8,457 nt of DNA from Candidatus Hydrogenedentota bacterium (GCA_903922535.1 CAIXUF010000297.1:1-8457), one strand, 5' to 3'. Positions 1 to 6,356 are shown, counted from the first letter of the stretch. Numbers and translations: made by a program. Notes: a model not told the origin generated them from the letters alone.

Positions 1-959
1 CCCGTGATGACCTGCTCCTCGACGGCCTTGTGGTTGTCATAAAAGGTCTGGCCGCGCTGATCGCCCTGCAGGACCGATACGTTGACGTTGTCGCCGGTGA
101 GGATGTTCTGGTCGGCCGCAAGACCGGAGATTTGGTCGCGCAGATCGGTCATGGCCGACAGCATGCGGGCGCGGTGGGCTTCGGCCGTTTCACCCGCGGC
201 GCGGCTCTCGGGCGTGTAGCGCACGTGCAGCCGGCTCCAGCCGGTGTTGTGCGCGGCGCGCGCCATGTCCTCCAGCAGCCGCTGCTGGATGCGGACCACG
301 AAGGGGATCGCGCGCAGCATGGAGCGGCCGTAGGGATTGGTGCCGTCGCGGTCAATGGGGATGTAGATGAAGCGCTCCATCGGCAGCGACACCGGCTCCC
401 CGTCGATGACCTGGTAGGCTTGGAGCTTGCCGTTTTCGCGGCGGAAACGAATGGTCCACACATCGACCGGCGTCACGTCGTTGATCCAGCCGCGGCCGCG
501 GCCCGGCACCACTTCGAGCGCTGCCGCGCCGAAGGTGAACAAGGACCCGTAGAGCGTGTCCAGCAGCACGGCCATGCCCTCGCCCCCGTGGGCGCGCTCA
601 TCCAGTTCGGCCACGCGGCGTTGCGCCTCCTCCCCGGCGCGGGGCGAGGCGGCCTCAACAATCTCCACCCGCCGCTCCGTCTGGCACAGGCGCTTCCACG
701 TCCATACCGCGTCGGAAATGTCCGGCACGGCGTCGCGCAGAAAGCGGTACGCCCGCAGCATTTCAAAGGGCGTCTCGTCCGGCAGCGGCAGGAAGTCACG
801 CCAGAAGCCGCCCAAGCCACCCGGCATCTCCGGACGCGACACCGAGCCCGCACCCAGCACCCGCGGCGCGGGCGCGCCCCGGCCCGCGGACCCGCCGTTG
901 CGGCGCGTCCGGCGCCGCCGCCACCACTCCACGAAAGCCTTCAAGTCAACTCCGTTCAT
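1..959 (-). CDS. Phage portal protein, N-terminal 319 codons (partial, runs off left edge)
   Basis: Reading the minus strand from an ATG at 959-957 gives one open frame to the edge of the window. Portal proteins form the dodecameric ring at the capsid vertex through which DNA is packaged and ejected. Seen here: a basic N-terminus (WWRRRRTRR, residues 12-20), a helical stretch FEMLRAYRFLRDAVPDISDAVWTWKR (about 65-90, the usual opening of portal core folds), a helical/linker part near 105-150, the box RFIYIPIDRDGTNPYGRSML around 196-215, and a long helix with RIQQRLLEDMARA. The PYGRS box followed by a long helix is typical of portals. A strong GGAGG (972-968) lies 8 nt before the ATG, which fixes the start. 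A 40-bp repeat lies 29 bp upstream of the start codon. The exact subfamily (SPP1-, HK97- or Mu-like) cannot be settled from the N-terminal part alone. Confidence 0.85.
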   Translation of the reverse strand, partial: MNGVDLKAFVEWWRRRRTRRNGGSAGRGAPAPRVLGAGSVSRPEMPGGLGGFWRDFLPLPDETPFEMLRAYRFLRDAVPDISDAVWTWKRLCQTERRVEIVEAASPRAGEEAQRRVAELDERAHGGEGMAVLLDTLYGSLFTFGAAALEVVPGRGRGWINDVTPVDVWTIRFRRENGKLQAYQVIDGEPVSLPMERFIYIPIDRDGTNPYGRSMLRAIPFVVRIQQRLLEDMARAAHNTGWSRLHVRYTPESRAAGETAEAHRARMLSAMTDLRDQISGLAADQNILTGDNVNVSVLQGDQRGQTFYDNHKAVEEQVIT

Positions 960-967
960 GTCCTTTG

Positions 968-972
968 CCTCC
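968..972 (-). promoter_or_regulatory. Ribosome binding site of the portal gene
   Basis: GGAGG on the minus strand, 8 nt before the ATG at 959. It decides the start of a gene that has no visible stop in the window. A perfect 10-bp palindrome, GTTGCGCAAC (976-985), lies 3 bp upstream of it. Confidence 0.8.
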
Positions 973-988
973 AAGGTTGCGCAACAAG

Positions 989-1028
989 TGCCCCTATAAG
1001 ATCTGCACCAAGTGTTGCATTTCTTATG
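989..1028 (+). repeat. 40-bp inverted repeat, left copy
   Basis: This segment begins TGCCCCTATAAG and ends ATTTCTTATG. It is the exact reverse complement of 6234-6273, and all 40 positions match. The match stops abruptly at both sides: 988 is G where A would be needed, and 1029 is G where A would be needed. Outside the exact core, CAACAAG on this side faces CAACACA (complement) on the other, a weak extension. It lies 29 bp upstream of the portal start codon. Inside it, GCACCAAGTGTTGC is an imperfect dyad. Confidence 0.95.
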
Positions 1029-1071
1029 GGAGTGAGCATGTGAACTAAGAGAATAGTACACAATGTAAGAC

Positions 1072-1125
1072 ATTGGGAGAATGGGACTTATGCGACTCAT
1101 GGGACCCATGGGAGAAATGGGGAAG
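1072..1125 (+). repeat. Degenerate 9-bp tandem repeat, six units
   Basis: Six consecutive 9-mers start at 1072, 1081, 1090, 1099, 1108 and 1117: ATTGGGAGA, ATGGGACTT, ATGCGACTC, ATGGGACCC, ATGGGAGAA, ATGGGGAAG. The consensus is ATGGGACnn. Read in frame, the period gives three-residue pseudo-repeats (WDL/CDS/WDP on plus, SHE/SHK on minus). These look like a spurious translation and not a protein. Confidence 0.7.
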
Positions 1126-1356
1126 CAGGACACCGGACAGGATGCCCGGCCTGGCCCATTCGTCCCTTGCAACGGAGTCATTGCGGCGTGCCGGGCCATG
1201 GCAGGCAAGCTCCCCCATGGGGTGCATCTGCCTGCACCCTGCGGCGCCACAAACAGCCGCTCCTTACCGTAAACTTCCAAGCACAACATGGGAACGGGGA
1301 AGCCGGAAATGGGATACAATGAACAGGAACATGCACCCGGACGTTCTGCCGCTCAT

Positions 1357-1386
1357 TTGCGCCGTTCGGCGTGCGTGCTATATATT
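1357..1386 (+). promoter_or_regulatory. Candidate sigma70-type promoter for the VWA lipoprotein gene
   Basis: TTGCGC (1357-1362) is followed after 18 nt by TATATT (1381-1386). The -10 is good and the -35 matches only in TTG. The predicted transcript would start near 1393, about 67 nt before the ATG at 1460. The same TTTGCGCC-N17-TAT arrangement recurs upstream of the gene at 4670. This is inference from sequence only. Confidence 0.3.
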
Positions 1387-1459
1387 CGCCGCCACACAAT
1401 GGTATCTGGCCGTTCCGTGTCTGTTTTTGCGCGGTTTCGGCAAGAAGGAGGGTCTCAAA

Positions 1460-2866
1460 ATGAAATCAATTGGCCACGGGTGGATTCTGACCGGATGTTG
1501 GGCGGCGGCCGTGACTTGTCTTGCGCTGACGGGGTGCAGCTACAAGGTGGAGAATGCCGTGCCCAGCTATTCGGCGCCCTACCTGATGGATTTCACCTTC
1601 GCCCTGCGGGACAGTTCCGATCATGCCGTTGTTGCCACGCCGGCGTCCTTTGAGATGACCGCCAAGGAAGACGACAACACCATCAGTCCGAGCGAGACGG
1701 CCTTTCTGCTGGCACCTGCCGCCAACAAGCAGTCCAAATGCTTCCTCGTCCTGGATTACACCAACAGCATGGCCGACCCGGTGCGCAACGGGGACGCAAA
1801 CGGGGACGGCAAGTCGGACGCCGTTGAGATGATGGAAACGTCGGCCAAGGAGTTCATCGACGGAATGACCTCCGATGCGCAGGTCGGCATTCTCGAGTTC
1901 CACCGGGAAGACCCGGCCCATCCGCCCGCGGTGGTGGCCGATTTCACCACGAACAAGGACTACCTGAAGGCCCGCATCGACGCCATCTGGGGCGAGTACG
2001 TCCAGGGTTTCCCCGCATCGTCGCGCTGCTGGGACGCCGTGTCCGCCGCAGTCGGCATGTTCCCCAGCGGCCAGGGCGCCGATGAGGAACGGTACGTGCT
2101 CTTCCTTTCCGACGGGGTGGACGAATCCAGCACGACCGCAACCCCCGACACCATCATCACCGCGGCCCAGGCCCAGGCCGTCAACGTCTATTGCATTGGG
2201 TTTGGCGACGAACTGGCCCCCGACGCCCTCCAACAAATCACGTCCAAGACCGGCGGGGCCTATTACAAGGCCGCGAGTGTCGAGCAACTGGGCCAGCGCT
2301 TCACCGACATCTGGCAGGAACTGGGGGGCCGCTACACGTTCCGCTGGTCCACGCTGCGGCGGGACGGTGCGAGTTTTGTGCCCTCTTTCGAGATAAAGCT
2401 CAATGGAGTGTCCGGTTCGTACACCGGACCGGCCTACACGCCCACCGACCATGCCGGCGACGTGCTCAGCGGCGTCCTGCGCGTTCCCGAATACACCATC
2501 GTTGACGGGCACGCATCGGTCTTCATCCGGGCCGCCTATGTGCCCCGCTACATCACCCGGCTCTCGTTGTACGTCCAGACCCCCTACACCTTTACCGCAG
2601 CCCTGGTGGGGGCCGATGACGGCGGCCTGTGCCAGAGTTGGAGTGCTCCCGTGCTCACCACCGACGCCAACGGTGCAACCGTTGCGATCCAAAGCCCGAC
2701 CCCCACGGATATTTACACCGCCATGACCTATGGCGCATTCGGTCCCATCCTGCAGCTTGATTTCGCGAATCTTCCCGACAAGCCGGGGCCGTTGGTCACC
2801 GCCATCAATGTCGACAACAGCTCCTACGGAAGCGGACAGCATTTCGTTGTCGAGAGCCTTCCGTAG
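1460..2866 (+). CDS. VWA-domain lipoprotein (468 aa)
   Basis: A secreted, lipid-anchored von Willebrand factor A protein, likely binding metal and a protein or matrix partner at the cell envelope. A hydrophobic signal ends in the lipobox LTGC with the lipidated Cys at residue 26. AAGGAGGG (1445-1452) lies 7 nt before the chosen ATG. The VWA domain spans about 93-290. Its MIDAS motif reads DYTNS (99-103), a DxTxS variant of DxSxS, followed by RCWDAVSAAV (189-198) and the aspartate of LFLSDGVDES (214-223). Directly after the MIDAS lies an insertion, DANGDGKSDAVE (112-123), that fits a 12-residue EF-hand loop. Residues 291-468 look beta-rich and match no family I recognise. It is transcribed convergently with the oxidoreductase downstream, so no operon partner is visible. 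The ligand is unknown. Confidence 0.85.
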   Translation: MKSIGHGWILTGCWAAAVTCLALTGCSYKVENAVPSYSAPYLMDFTFALRDSSDHAVVATPASFEMTAKEDDNTISPSETAFLLAPAANKQSKCFLVLDYTNSMADPVRNGDANGDGKSDAVEMMETSAKEFIDGMTSDAQVGILEFHREDPAHPPAVVADFTTNKDYLKARIDAIWGEYVQGFPASSRCWDAVSAAVGMFPSGQGADEERYVLFLSDGVDESSTTATPDTIITAAQAQAVNVYCIGFGDELAPDALQQITSKTGGAYYKAASVEQLGQRFTDIWQELGGRYTFRWSTLRRDGASFVPSFEIKLNGVSGSYTGPAYTPTDHAGDVLSGVLRVPEYTIVDGHASVFIRAAYVPRYITRLSLYVQTPYTFTAALVGADDGGLCQSWSAPVLTTDANGATVAIQSPTPTDIYTAMTYGAFGPILQLDFANLPDKPGPLVTAINVDNSSYGSGQHFVVESLP

Positions 2867-2922
2867 GACTGCGCTTCCGCCCCAGGAGAGGGAAAAAAAC
2901 GGGAGGCCTTCCGCTCAAGAAG

Positions 2923-2959
2923 AACCCCTCTCACTGCCCCAGGGGCAATGAGAGGGGTT
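2923..2959. terminator. Bidirectional intrinsic terminator between convergent genes
   Basis: An 18-bp hairpin: AACCCCTCTCACTGCCCC (2923-2940) pairs with 2942-2959 with one C-A mismatch around a minimal loop. On the minus strand it is followed by TTCTTCTT, a reasonable U-rich tract for the oxidoreductase transcript. On the plus strand only TTT and then GGTCTGT follow, so termination of the VWA transcript may be weaker. It sits 57 bp after the VWA stop and 33 bp after the oxidoreductase stop. Confidence 0.75.
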
Positions 2960-2992
2960 TGGTCTGTCAAGTCGGCAGACATGTCTCCCCTG

Positions 2993-4354
2993 CTACGCGC
3001 TGATCTCCGGCAATTCCCATCCCTTGCGGTAGTAGGGCTTCAGGAACTCATTTGCCTTGTCGTTGTTGCTGAAGCGCAGCCTGTCGCCGTCCCATTTGAG
3101 TTCTTCTTGGGGGAAGCGCCAGGAAACGGCGCCGAGCAGGATCCATTCGGCATAGGGGCCGGCGATGCTGAAGTTTGAACAGGCGGGCTTGCCGCCCTTG
3201 ACGGCCTGAATCCAGTTCTTATAGTGCCCGTCGGTCACGCGCTCGATGACCTGCTTGGGCAGTTCGTAGTCTTTCATCCTGGCGACGGGCAGCAGGCTGA
3301 CTTCCTCGCCGCGGCCCTTGGTGCCGATGAATCCCTTGGTGCCGACGAAGATCTCGTTGAAGTCCTCGCAGTCCTTCAAGGTCAGCCCCTCGGGCGGCTG
3401 GAACTTGGCCGCCGACGCGCCCTCGTACCAGTACACTTTGACCGGCGGCATTTTGCCCGACGGCACGTTCGGATTGGGCCGCTCGGGGAACTGCATCACG
3501 CAGGAGTAGCTGGGATAGGTGACGGGGTTGACGCCGGACACTTCCAGGCAGCGCACGCTGTCGGGCCGGCCCAGTGCCAGCGCCCAGTTCGCCGGTCCGA
3601 GCATGTGGATGCCCCAGTCGCCGACCATCTGGGTGCCGTAGTTGAGGAAGCCGCGCCAGTTGACCGGGTGAATCTTGGAACTGTAGGGCATCTCTTTGGT
3701 GTGCCCCAGCCACAGGTCCCATTCCAGTGTCTTCGGGATCTCTTCCGTCGGCGGCCATGTGGTGATGTCGCGGGAGAATCCGCCGCCGGTCATGGAATGC
3801 ACTTCGAGCACGTCGCCGATGACGCCGCTCCAAATCATCTCGCAGGCGACGCGGGTCGCCTCGCAGGAGTAGCCCTGGTTGCCCATCTGCGTGGGCACCT
3901 TGTATTTCTTCGCCGCGTTGGTCATCAGCCGCGCCTCCCAGACGCTCTGGGTCAGCGGTTTCTGGCAGTGCACGGCAAGGCCGCGCTCCATGGCCGCCAG
4001 CGCGATGCTCGCGTGCATGTGGTCCGGCGTGGTCACGGTCACGGCGTCGAGGTTCTTGTGCTCCTTGTCCAGCATCTCCCGGAAGTCGCGGTACTGTTTC
4101 GCGGCGGGAAAGCGCTCGGCCATTTTGGCCAGGTGGTTGGCGTCCACGTCGCACAGGGCGTGGATGTTGTTCCCCTCCGACACACCCATCACGTCGCTGC
4201 CGCCCATCATGCCGCCCACGCCCACACAGCCGATGTTCAATTTGTCGCTGGGCGCCACGCCCCCCTCCCGCGCCAGCACATACGACGGAACAATCGTGAA
4301 CAGGGATGCGGCCGTGCTTGCGGCCAGGAAATCACGCCTCGAAATCTTGCTCAT
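2993..4354 (-). CDS. Tat-exported Gfo/Idh/MocA-family oxidoreductase (453 aa)
   Basis: A predicted NAD(P)-dependent sugar or cyclitol oxidoreductase of the Gfo/Idh/MocA family, exported folded with its cofactor by the Tat system. The N-terminus has a twin-arginine motif, SRRDFL (5-10), then a hydrophobic stretch ending near LA (27-28). The Rossmann dinucleotide loop GVGGMMGG lies at 45-52, and DAVTVTTPDHMHA (103-115) is the usual strand-and-turn after it. The family lysine sits in HCQKPLTQ (129-136): QKP in place of the commoner EKP, with K132 retained. GDWGIHMLG (245-253) supplies the conserved active-site histidine H250. Length fits the large subgroup common in Planctomycetota, Bacteroidota and relatives. 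SD is modest (AAGG, 10 nt upstream). It is monocistronic here and diverges from the gene at 4670. The substrate cannot be named from sequence. Confidence 0.9.
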   Translation of the reverse strand: MSKISRRDFLAASTAASLFTIVPSYVLAREGGVAPSDKLNIGCVGVGGMMGGSDVMGVSEGNNIHALCDVDANHLAKMAERFPAAKQYRDFREMLDKEHKNLDAVTVTTPDHMHASIALAAMERGLAVHCQKPLTQSVWEARLMTNAAKKYKVPTQMGNQGYSCEATRVACEMIWSGVIGDVLEVHSMTGGGFSRDITTWPPTEEIPKTLEWDLWLGHTKEMPYSSKIHPVNWRGFLNYGTQMVGDWGIHMLGPANWALALGRPDSVRCLEVSGVNPVTYPSYSCVMQFPERPNPNVPSGKMPPVKVYWYEGASAAKFQPPEGLTLKDCEDFNEIFVGTKGFIGTKGRGEEVSLLPVARMKDYELPKQVIERVTDGHYKNWIQAVKGGKPACSNFSIAGPYAEWILLGAVSWRFPQEELKWDGDRLRFSNNDKANEFLKPYYRKGWELPEISA

Positions 4355-4431
4355 GGGAATGATGCCTTATGCGTTGGTTGCGGACAGTTCGGCAAGTGTC
4401 GCAAACACGCGCATGGCGTTGCAAACTGCTT

Positions 4432-4529
4432 CCGTCATTGCGAACGAAGTGAAGCAATCTCTTGAAAGGATGACTCCAGGTCCGGGTCATGGCGGGCAAG
4501 AGATTGCTTCACTTCGTTCGCAATGACGG
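4432..4529. repeat. Perfect 32-bp inverted repeat of a dispersed bacterial intergenic type
   Basis: The arms are 4432-4463 and 4498-4529, identical in reverse complement at all 32 positions, with a 34-nt spacer. The core ATTGCGAACGAAGTGAAGC resembles a palindromic intergenic repeat seen in many unrelated bacterial genomes, whose spurious translation reads HCERSEAIS; both the peptide HCERSEAIS and its reverse-frame form occur here. The spacer contains a smaller GACTCC/GGGTC pairing. As RNA it would fold into a long stem and could act as a terminator or processing site on either strand. Confidence 0.9.
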
Positions 4530-4538
4530 TCCTTCTCG

Positions 4539-4567
4539 CGTTCCCAAGATAGTTGCACTGGGGAACG
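4539..4567. promoter_or_regulatory. Candidate operator dyad CGTTCCC-N15-GGGAACG
   Basis: Two 7-bp half-sites in inverted orientation with 22-bp centre-to-centre spacing, about two helical turns, sit between the large inverted repeat and the gene at 4670. Spacing and symmetry fit a dimeric regulator, but chance cannot be excluded. Confidence 0.2.
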
Positions 4568-4595
4568 ATAACAACAGGGACGTGCTTTCGGCGGT

Positions 4596-4625
4596 TTGCG
4601 CCTTTGCCGAGTTGCGGGGTATGCT
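4596..4625 (+). promoter_or_regulatory. Candidate promoter for the gene at 4670
   Basis: TTGCGC (4596-4601), an 18-nt spacer and TATGCT (4620-4625). The -35 is weak and the -10 matches TATAAT at four of six positions. The predicted start near 4632 leaves about 38 nt of leader. The octamer TTTGCGCC covering the -35 also occurs at the VWA candidate promoter with identical spacing. Confidence 0.25.
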
Positions 4626-4669
4626 GACTCCGATGCCAGGCATGGGGTTGGATTGGGAGTCAGGACAAA

Positions 4670-6037
4670 ATGGAGAAGAAATCCGTGAGGTGCAAGGAAA
4701 GCGAGTTTGTTTCGGAAACTGCCGGTCACGCGCGGCATTCGGTATGCGTCACCGGACGTCGGGCGCTTGTGGCAGTCCTCCTCGCCACCTTCTTGGCCGC
4801 GACGGCGGGGGCATTCACGCAGCCGGACCAGAACACCGCCCCCGGGACGGAGGATGTCTGCCTGTCTTTGCGCGTGCTGGCAAAGCACGCCGACGATGCG
4901 CTTGCCAAGGGGCTGGCCTTGGGCGGGGAAGAAACCGACCTCGCGGGAATCGGCTGGATGGAGGGCTATATGGTGGACCCGTCCACCGCGGACATCATCC
5001 TGGTGGGCTGCCGTTCCGCGGACCGGCCGGTCCTGCACCTGGACGACCTGGCCGCCGTGCTTCACAATCTGATGACGAAGGACGCACCGCCGTACTGCTC
5101 CCTCGATCCGCTTCCCGAAAACGTGCTCGAAATGCAGCGTGTTATGGCGGTGATCGCCCCCCAGGCGCCCGGAAACATTAAGAACGTTCTGGAACAGCTC
5201 GAGCAGGCGGTCGGACCCCAGCAGACCGTCATCGGTGGAGTTTCCCGCGAAGCGCGCATGGCGCACGTCATGATCGAGGCGGACTATCACATGAAGAAAG
5301 TCTCCCAGGGGTTTGTCAGCGTGCCCGGCGTTTCATCAACGCTGGACCGCATCATTGCCGCCGCTCAGGCGGCCGTCGATGCCGGGAAAGAGCCCCAGAA
5401 CTCCGGCATCACCCAGTCCCGGTTCTGGTTTCACATCAAGAAGGACGCCGCCGCCGCTTTCAGCACCGCCGCCGACATTGTCTGGCTGGAATCATGCCCG
5501 ATCGGGTTGCTGACCGAAAGGCAGCGCAGCACCGCGGAGGGCCGTCTCTACGATTCAGGAGAAACGGATCCCTGGGGTGAGGCGTTTGCGGCCGAAATGA
5601 GCGTGCAGTTCGTCGAGGTGGCCCAGTCCGTTCCCGCGTACGCCGACCTGGAGAATCTGTTCAGGCTTCGCGCCCTGTGCAGCGCCATGTTCCAGCGCGG
5701 CGACATCCAGAAGGCGGGTATCGAACTGGGTTATTTCCGCGACAGGCACAGCCCGACGCTCGACATGCCCATGCCCGATTCACTGCCCGGACTGGCCAAT
5801 GCCAAAGAATGGAGCGCCTGCGTCGAAAAGGGCAACACGGAGTACCACTATTCTCTTGCTCCAATCATCTGCGGTGGGGTCAGCATGGACACCCCGGTAA
5901 GCGCGCGCCAGTTCCGGCCGGACAAAACAGGGGTGCCGAAACGGGTGAAAGAGGCCGCCCTGGTATCGCGGCCCGATCCTGACGCACTTGCGTGGCCTGT
6001 TCCCAGGCAACGCCGTGCCGCGGCGTCTGTTCGCTGA
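4670..6037 (+). CDS. Exported protein resembling DUF1598 family (455 aa)
   Basis: A predicted secreted protein of unknown function. The N-terminus is long and basic (GRR at 29-31) and precedes a hydrophobic core, LVAVLLATFLAATAGA (33-48), with a likely signal peptidase I site after AGA. The mature part runs through GIGWMEGYMVDPSTADIILVG (93-113), RPVLHLDDLAAVLHNL (119-134), CSLDP (143-147) and VMIEADYHMKK (200-210). From memory, that order, with a conserved DDL followed by a helix and then an ADY-xMK box, is what planctomycete DUF1598 proteins show. The family call is by pattern only. A second half (about 250-400) contains RFWFHIKK and PWGEAF. The start at 4670 has AGGA 4 nt upstream and GGGAG 10 nt upstream; GTG at 4685 is an alternative that shortens the signal. 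The C-terminal 40 residues are basic and low-complexity. Confidence 0.6.
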   Translation: MEKKSVRCKESEFVSETAGHARHSVCVTGRRALVAVLLATFLAATAGAFTQPDQNTAPGTEDVCLSLRVLAKHADDALAKGLALGGEETDLAGIGWMEGYMVDPSTADIILVGCRSADRPVLHLDDLAAVLHNLMTKDAPPYCSLDPLPENVLEMQRVMAVIAPQAPGNIKNVLEQLEQAVGPQQTVIGGVSREARMAHVMIEADYHMKKVSQGFVSVPGVSSTLDRIIAAAQAAVDAGKEPQNSGITQSRFWFHIKKDAAAAFSTAADIVWLESCPIGLLTERQRSTAEGRLYDSGETDPWGEAFAAEMSVQFVEVAQSVPAYADLENLFRLRALCSAMFQRGDIQKAGIELGYFRDRHSPTLDMPMPDSLPGLANAKEWSACVEKGNTEYHYSLAPIICGGVSMDTPVSARQFRPDKTGVPKRVKEAALVSRPDPDALAWPVPRQRRAAASVR

Positions 6038-6055
6038 TTTTTCGCGGGAGGAGAT

Positions 6056-6238
6056 GTGTCCCAGAATGGAGACTGTGTGAACGCGAAGCGCAGGCGTTTG
6101 TTCGGCAGCCAGGGGATGGGCGGGAGGTTCCGGTCGAGCTTTGCCTGTGCGATGACGGGATTGTGCGGGCGGCGGTCGAATGTGACGGCGCTTGTCCACC
6201 CCTTCTTTCCTGCCTACTACCCGTATACACAATCATAA
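6056..6238 (+). CDS. Possible small GTG-start ORF (60 aa), doubtful
   Basis: GGGAGGAG (6046-6053) precedes an ATG at 6054 that stops after 8 codons and a GTG at 6056 that opens a 60-codon frame ending inside the 40-bp repeat. The peptide is Arg-rich, has no hydrophobic segment and matches no family I know. The strong purine-rich SD-like site is the only support. It may be chance. Confidence 0.15.
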   Translation: MSQNGDCVNAKRRRLFGSQGMGGRFRSSFACAMTGLCGRRSNVTALVHPFFPAYYPYTQS

Positions 6239-6273
6239 GAAATGCAACACTTGGTGCAGATCTTATAGGGGCA
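6234..6273 (-). repeat. 40-bp inverted repeat, right copy
   Basis: The exact reverse complement of 989-1028. The two copies bracket 5,285 bp (989-6273) holding the VWA lipoprotein, oxidoreductase and DUF1598-like genes. Relative to the outward-facing genes the two copies have the same polarity: each reads CATAAGAAATGC then GGGGCA toward the next start codon, at 29 bp (portal) and 105 bp (3D lipoprotein). No direct repeat flanks the pair. Confidence 0.95.
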
Positions 6274-6288
6274 TGTGTTGACAAACGA

Positions 6289-6356
6289 TGGTCCTTCCCG
6301 CCCCCATAGTCTTCCTGAAGGACCACTACCCGCAAGATTTCTGTGGACAAGGACCA
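6289..6356. promoter_or_regulatory. Three copies of AAGGACCA: candidate operator array
   Basis: TGGTCCTT (6289-6296, inverted) is followed by AAGGACCA at 6318-6325 and again at 6349-6356. The first two form a 9-bp dyad, TGGTCCTTC/GAAGGACCA. The two direct copies extend to AAGGACCAC and start 31 bp apart, close to three helical turns. The third copy lies across the -35 edge and spacer of the candidate promoter for the 3D lipoprotein gene, where a repressor could block polymerase. Confidence 0.5.

Larger units (their letters stand above)
1029..1459. other. Non-coding leader region upstream of the VWA lipoprotein
   Basis: No convincing gene is visible here. The plus-strand frame that ends in the VWA protein stays open back to 1073, but the signal peptide and Shine-Dalgarno site place the real start at 1460. 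The stretch holds a 9-bp-period repeat (1072-1125), two mutually exclusive hairpins (1201-1239), a GCCCGGC/GCCGGGC pairing between about 1143 and 1196, and a candidate promoter (1357-1386). Confidence 0.6.
4355..4669. other. Divergent intergenic region between oxidoreductase and DUF1598-like gene
   Basis: This 315-bp gap holds the perfect 32-bp inverted repeat (4432-4529), a 7-bp dyad CGTTCCC-N15-GGGAACG (4539-4567), a small palindrome ATGCCAGGCAT (4633-4643) and a candidate promoter (4596-4625). No credible gene is present. No clear promoter for the minus-strand oxidoreductase was found between 4355 and 4431. Confidence 0.6.

Noticed and set aside
30..1043. 337-codon plus-strand open frame
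   Set aside because: It is antisense to the portal gene, whose minus-strand frame has a strong ribosome site and recognisable portal motifs. The plus frame is Ala/Arg/His/Gly-rich shadow coding in GC-rich DNA.
1466..2842. 458-codon minus-strand open frame
   Set aside because: Antisense shadow of the VWA lipoprotein; Gly/Val/Arg-rich, no domains and no start signal.
3224..4465. 413-codon plus-strand open frame
   Set aside because: Antisense shadow of the Gfo/Idh/MocA gene. It ends in HCERSEAIS, the spurious translation of the palindromic repeat.
4432..4529. CRISPR array
   Set aside because: Only two arms, in inverted orientation, with a single spacer; no direct repeats and no cas genes.
6010..6042. 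Intrinsic terminator at the end of the DUF1598-like gene
   Set aside because: A 6-bp hairpin (ACGCCG/CGGCGT) lies inside the last codons and the T5 run is 11 bases later, too far for a standard terminator.
989..6273. Classical IS or composite transposon
   Set aside because: No transposase inside and no matching direct duplication immediately outside the 40-bp repeats for lengths of 2 to 8 bp, so it is reported as an inverted repeat pair only.
6278..6310. Promoter using TTGACA at 6278
   Set aside because: A perfect -35 box, but the nearest -10-like sequence (CATAGT) is 21 nt away, too far; the 6344-6372 pair fits better.
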